DNA of 64,000 bases from contig NZ_CP012264.1 of assembly GCF_001277255.1 (NCBI RefSeq), positions 2,542,001 to 2,606,000 of the forward strand. The letters run 5' to 3'. This document shows positions 61,106-64,000 of the stretch, piece by piece (position 1 is the first letter of the stretch; the number at the start of each line of letters is the position of its first letter). Position numbers and translations under genes: made by a program. Origin of the DNA: Cronobacter condimenti 1330. Its GTDB lineage: Bacteria > Pseudomonadota > Gammaproteobacteria > Enterobacterales > Enterobacteriaceae. The notes below the pieces were generated by a model, which saw nothing but the letters and a program-made list of their open reading frames with translations, was not told the DNA's origin and searched no databases.

Positions 61106-62449
61106 ATGATCACCCTCGAATTTATTGTCATTATTTTGTGTCTGCTGGCTGGCACCCGCTTCGGCGGGATGGGGCTTGGCTTAATCAGCGGCATCGGACT
61201 GTTTCTTTTAACCTTTATCTTTGGGCTGGAACCGGGCAAGCCGCCGGTGGACGTGATGCTGACCATCCTTGCGGTAATAGGCTGCGCCGCGACGCTGCAA
61301 ACCGCAGGCGGTCTTAACGTGATGATGCAGTTCGCCGAACGGCTGTTGCGGCGTCATCCGCAACACATCACGCTGCTCGCCCCGCTCACCACCTGGACGC
61401 TGACCTTTCTGTGCGGCACCGGGCATGTGGTGTACACCATGTTCCCTATCATCGCGGATATCGCACTTAAGAAAAATATTCGTCCGGAGCGCCCGATGGC
61501 CGTGGCCTCGGTTGCCTCGCAAATGGCGATTACGGCCTCGCCGGTGTCGGTGGCGGTGGTGTCGCTGGTCTCCATCCTTGGGGCACAGCATGGCGTCGGG
61601 GAGGCGTGGAGTATTCTTGAGATCCTCGCCGTGTCTGTTCCTGCTTCGCTCTTTGGCGTGTTGATTGCCGCGCTCTGGAGCCTGCGGCGCGGCAAAAATC
61701 TCGATGACGACGAGGCCTTCCAGGCGCGCATTCGCGACCCGAAACAGCGCGAATTTATTTACGGCGGCACTGATACGTTGATGAATCAGCGCTTTGATAA
61801 ACACGCCTGGTGGTCCACCTGGATTTTCTTCGCGGCTATTTTGCTGGTGGTGCTGCTCGGCGCGCTGCCTGCTCTGCGTCCGGCATTTGAGGTCAAAGGT
61901 AAAATCGCACCGCTCTCTATGAATCTGGTTATCCAGATGATGATGCTGATTGCGGGCGCCGTAATGCTGGTCGTCTGCAAGGTGAATGCCGCGTCAATTT
62001 CCAGCGGTGCGGTGTTTAAGGCCGGGATGGTGGCGATTTTCTCGGTGTTCGGCGTGGCGTGGATGAGTGACACGTTTTTTCAGGCCCATCTCGAAGAGCT
62101 GAAAATGGCGCTGGAAGGCGTGGTGAAAAGCCATCCGTGGACGTATGCGCTGGTGCTGTTTTTGGTCTCCAAGCTGGTTAACAGCCAGGCGGCAGCGCTG
62201 ACCGCCGTCGCGCCGATGGGGTTGATGCTGGGCGTCGAGCCAAAAATGCTGGTGGCGTTTTTCCCGGCCTCCTATGGGTATTTCGTGCTGCCCACCTACC
62301 CAAGCGATCTGGCGTGTATCGGTTTTGACCGCTCCGGCACCACCCGCATCGGCAAATTCATTTTAAACCACAGCTTTATCTTGCCAGGCCTGATTGGTGT
62401 AAGTTGCGCCTGCGCCGCCAGCTATCTGCTGGTGCAGTTATTCTTCTGA
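61106..62449 (+). CDS. Anaerobic C4-dicarboxylate transporter (Dcu family)
   Basis: 447 aa from ATG at 61106 after CAGGAG; very close in length to DcuB (446 aa). About ten to twelve membrane segments. Shared elements: LEPGKPPVDVMLTILAVIG, FLCGTGHVVYTMFPIIADIA, SKLVNSQAAALTAVAPMG and LPTYPSDLACIGFDRSGTT. It exchanges fumarate, malate, aspartate and succinate. Whether it is DcuA- or DcuB-like cannot be fixed. The upstream gap has no obvious FNR site. Confidence 0.9.
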   Translation: MITLEFIVIILCLLAGTRFGGMGLGLISGIGLFLLTFIFGLEPGKPPVDVMLTILAVIGCAATLQTAGGLNVMMQFAERLLRRHPQHITLLAPLTTWTLTFLCGTGHVVYTMFPIIADIALKKNIRPERPMAVASVASQMAITASPVSVAVVSLVSILGAQHGVGEAWSILEILAVSVPASLFGVLIAALWSLRRGKNLDDDEAFQARIRDPKQREFIYGGTDTLMNQRFDKHAWWSTWIFFAAILLVVLLGALPALRPAFEVKGKIAPLSMNLVIQMMMLIAGAVMLVVCKVNAASISSGAVFKAGMVAIFSVFGVAWMSDTFFQAHLEELKMALEGVVKSHPWTYALVLFLVSKLVNSQAAALTAVAPMGLMLGVEPKMLVAFFPASYGYFVLPTYPSDLACIGFDRSGTTRIGKFILNHSFILPGLIGVSCACAASYLLVQLFF

Positions 62450-62548
62450 CCGTCTTTCTGAACGGGCGGTCTGCGGGCCGCATGCACAAATCTTCCAGAT
62501 TTTTGTTAAATATTCGTTATGCTAGGGTTTCCTTTCCCAGGAGACGCT

Positions 62549-63391
62549 ATGGCAAAAGACTGGATTGAATTACGTCAGCATGCTGATACCGGCATCGAAA
62601 CCATTCGCGCCCATTTTGAAGGCCACGCGTACGATCCGCACTGGCATGACAGTTATCTGGTGGGCATGACGCTCTCCGGCACTCAACAATTTCACTGTCG
62701 CCGGGAGCGTCACCAGAGCACGCCGGGCGCAGCGTTTTTACTCGAACCCGGGGAAACTCACGACGGCGATGCGCCGCTTGCTGGCGGTTTTACCTACCTG
62801 ACGTTTTATCTGGATGCCGCATGGCTGCACCGCACCCTGGGCGGGCTGTACGCCGCGCTTCCGGACAGTTACGAGCTGCGCTTTGCACAGACGATTGCCC
62901 GCGATCCTGCACTGGCGCAGTCCATCGCTACGACGTTCACCACGCTGCATCAGGATGAGATGCGCATTGTGCAGCAGGGCGTGATGGATAATCTGCTGAG
63001 CCAGCTCACACGCCACTGCCAGTGGCGTAAACGGCTGCCGGGCGATATTCGCGACGCGGTTATGGCAGAGCGCGCCCGTGACTATCTCTATGCGCATATT
63101 GGCGACAATATCGGGCTTGCGGAGCTGGCACAGGTGCTCGGCACTGACCGCTTTACGCTCACGCGCACGTTCAAACACGCCTTTGGGATGGCGCCCCACG
63201 CCTGGCTGGTGCAACTGCGTCTTGCCAGAGCAAGAGCAATGCTCGCACGCGGCACCACGCCTGCTGACGTGGCGGCGGCGCTCGGTTTTGCCGATCAGAG
63301 TCATCTCGGGCGCTGGTTTCAGCGCGCCTACCGGCTCTCGCCCGCTCACTACCGCAGACTGTGCACGAATCTTCCAGACGCGGGCAGCTGA
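62549..63391 (+). CDS. AraC-family transcriptional regulator
   Basis: 280 aa from ATG at 62549 with CAGGAGA before it. N-terminal cupin-type ligand domain (HAYDPHWHDSYLVGMTLSG), C-terminal double helix-turn-helix (LAELAQVLGTDRFTLTRTFK and DVAAALGFADQSHLGRWFQR). The nearby exporter gene begins 37 bp after it, so it may regulate that gene. Ligand unknown. Confidence 0.88.
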   Translation: MAKDWIELRQHADTGIETIRAHFEGHAYDPHWHDSYLVGMTLSGTQQFHCRRERHQSTPGAAFLLEPGETHDGDAPLAGGFTYLTFYLDAAWLHRTLGGLYAALPDSYELRFAQTIARDPALAQSIATTFTTLHQDEMRIVQQGVMDNLLSQLTRHCQWRKRLPGDIRDAVMAERARDYLYAHIGDNIGLAELAQVLGTDRFTLTRTFKHAFGMAPHAWLVQLRLARARAMLARGTTPADVAAALGFADQSHLGRWFQRAYRLSPAHYRRLCTNLPDAGS

Positions 63392-63428
63392 GTATTCAAA
63401 GATAGCGGCTCAGACAACGGGAGATCCT

Positions 63429-64000
63429 ATGAGCCTGCTTTCACAACAACTGCCCTTTTTGTTTTTTGCCTTTGTGGCCTCGATTACGCCAGGCCCGACC
63501 AACATTCTTATCCTCACTAACAGCCAGCGCTATGGCACGCGCGCCACGCTGCCTGCGGTCGCGGGCGCCTGCTTTGCCTCGTGTGCCATTGTGCTGCTGT
63601 GCGGCGTCGGTCCTGGTGAGGCGTTGCGTCACGCGCCGTGGCTGTCGCGCCTGATGGCGCTTGCGGGCGCGCTCTGGCTGAGCGTGCTGAGCTGGCAACT
63701 GTTCTGGTCGCCCGCGGTCTCACTGGCAGGTGAGGCTACCCGGCCTTTTGGTGCCCGTGCCGCGGCGACGTTGCAGCTTATTAACCCTAAAACCTGGATG
63801 ATGGCGATGGCAGTAGTAACCGTGTTTGCCCCGCGTCAGACAAACCCTATCGCTACCCTTCTCTTTCAGGCGGGCGGTTTTCTGGTGATTTCACTGTTGT
63901 GTCTTGCCGCCTGGGCGTGGCTTGGCAGCAGTGTGCATCGGGTCTTTAAAAGCCCGACAGCGCTGGTGCGTTTTCAGCGGCTGATGGCGCTCTGGCTTCT
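63429..64000 (+). CDS. LysE/RhtB-family amino acid exporter (5' part only)
   Basis: Starts at ATG 63429 (MSLLSQQLPFLFFAFVASIT) after GGGAGATCC and runs to the window end with 190 codons visible. Hallmarks: TPGPTNILILTNSQRYG near the first segment and LINPKTWMMAMAVV about residue 120. The C-terminal residues lie beyond 64000. Members export amino acids or related metabolites; the substrate is unknown. It follows an AraC-type regulator closely. Confidence 0.88.
   Translation, partial: MSLLSQQLPFLFFAFVASITPGPTNILILTNSQRYGTRATLPAVAGACFASCAIVLLCGVGPGEALRHAPWLSRLMALAGALWLSVLSWQLFWSPAVSLAGEATRPFGARAAATLQLINPKTWMMAMAVVTVFAPRQTNPIATLLFQAGGFLVISLLCLAAWAWLGSSVHRVFKSPTALVRFQRLMALWL

Noticed and set aside
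1..64000. CRISPR arrays, tRNA genes, insertion sequences, prophage or toxin-antitoxin loci
   Set aside because: No regularly spaced repeats, tRNA-like cloverleaf, transposase or phage genes were recognised in either strand.

Overview
The window looks like the chromosome of a motile enterobacterium. Gene order for about 64 kb follows the E. coli/Salmonella backbone running from hexR-pykA through lpxM-mepM, znuACB, ruvABC, yebC-nudB-aspS, yecD-yecE-yecN-cmoAB, cutC, yecM-argS, flhEAB, che/mot, flhDC, uspC, otsAB, araFGH to ftnB. The high G+C content and the accessory content (an archaic-type pilus locus, a rhamnogalacturonide operon, an HscC/J-protein pair) point to Cronobacter or a close relative. 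That genus call is inference, not proof.

Layout. 1-7035: the 3' end of hexR, then pykA (+), lpxM and mepM (-), and the divergent zinc importer genes znuA (-) and znuCB (+) around a Zur-like operator. 7101-12561 (-): ruvB, ruvA (with a LexA box), ruvC, yebC, nudB, aspS. 12829-16425 (+): yecD, yecE, yecN and the tRNA wobble-modification genes cmoA-cmoB. 16465-24541 is an accessory-rich interval holding kbp, a membrane J-domain protein, hscC, cutC, a PatB/MalY-type PLP enzyme, a zinc alcohol dehydrogenase and an SRPBCC protein. 24690-27172: yecM and argS. 27241-31200: an IprA-like regulator and a rhamnogalacturonide uptake/hydrolysis operon, in place of yecT of E. coli.

31478-51450 is the flagellar/chemotaxis block, all on the minus strand. 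Read in the direction of transcription it is flhD-flhC, motA-motB-cheA-cheW, a five-gene spore-coat-U (Csu-like) chaperone-usher pilus operon, tar, a small uncharacterised membrane ORF, cheR-cheB-cheY-cheZ, flhB-flhA-flhE. The pilus operon splits the normally continuous cheW-tar junction. It is preceded by a cheW terminator and a good CRP site. Tar carries its own near-perfect sigma-28 (FliA) promoter. The region therefore puts surface attachment and swimming genes in one block with separable control signals.

52268-58676: uspC, the trehalose synthesis pair otsB-otsA, and the arabinose ABC importer araF-araG-araH. 58965-64000: a cupin protein, a DJ-1/PfpI protein preceded by a perfect 23-bp operator-like dyad, ferritin-like ftnB, a Dcu-type C4-dicarboxylate transporter, an AraC-family regulator and the 5' part of a LysE/RhtB exporter that runs off the window.

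No rRNA, tRNA, CRISPR array, insertion sequence or prophage was recognised. The most interesting items are the pilus operon inside the chemotaxis operon with its regulatory signals, the extra small membrane ORF between tar and cheR, the HscC/J-protein/Kbp neighbourhood, and the 23-bp dyad upstream of the DJ-1 gene.
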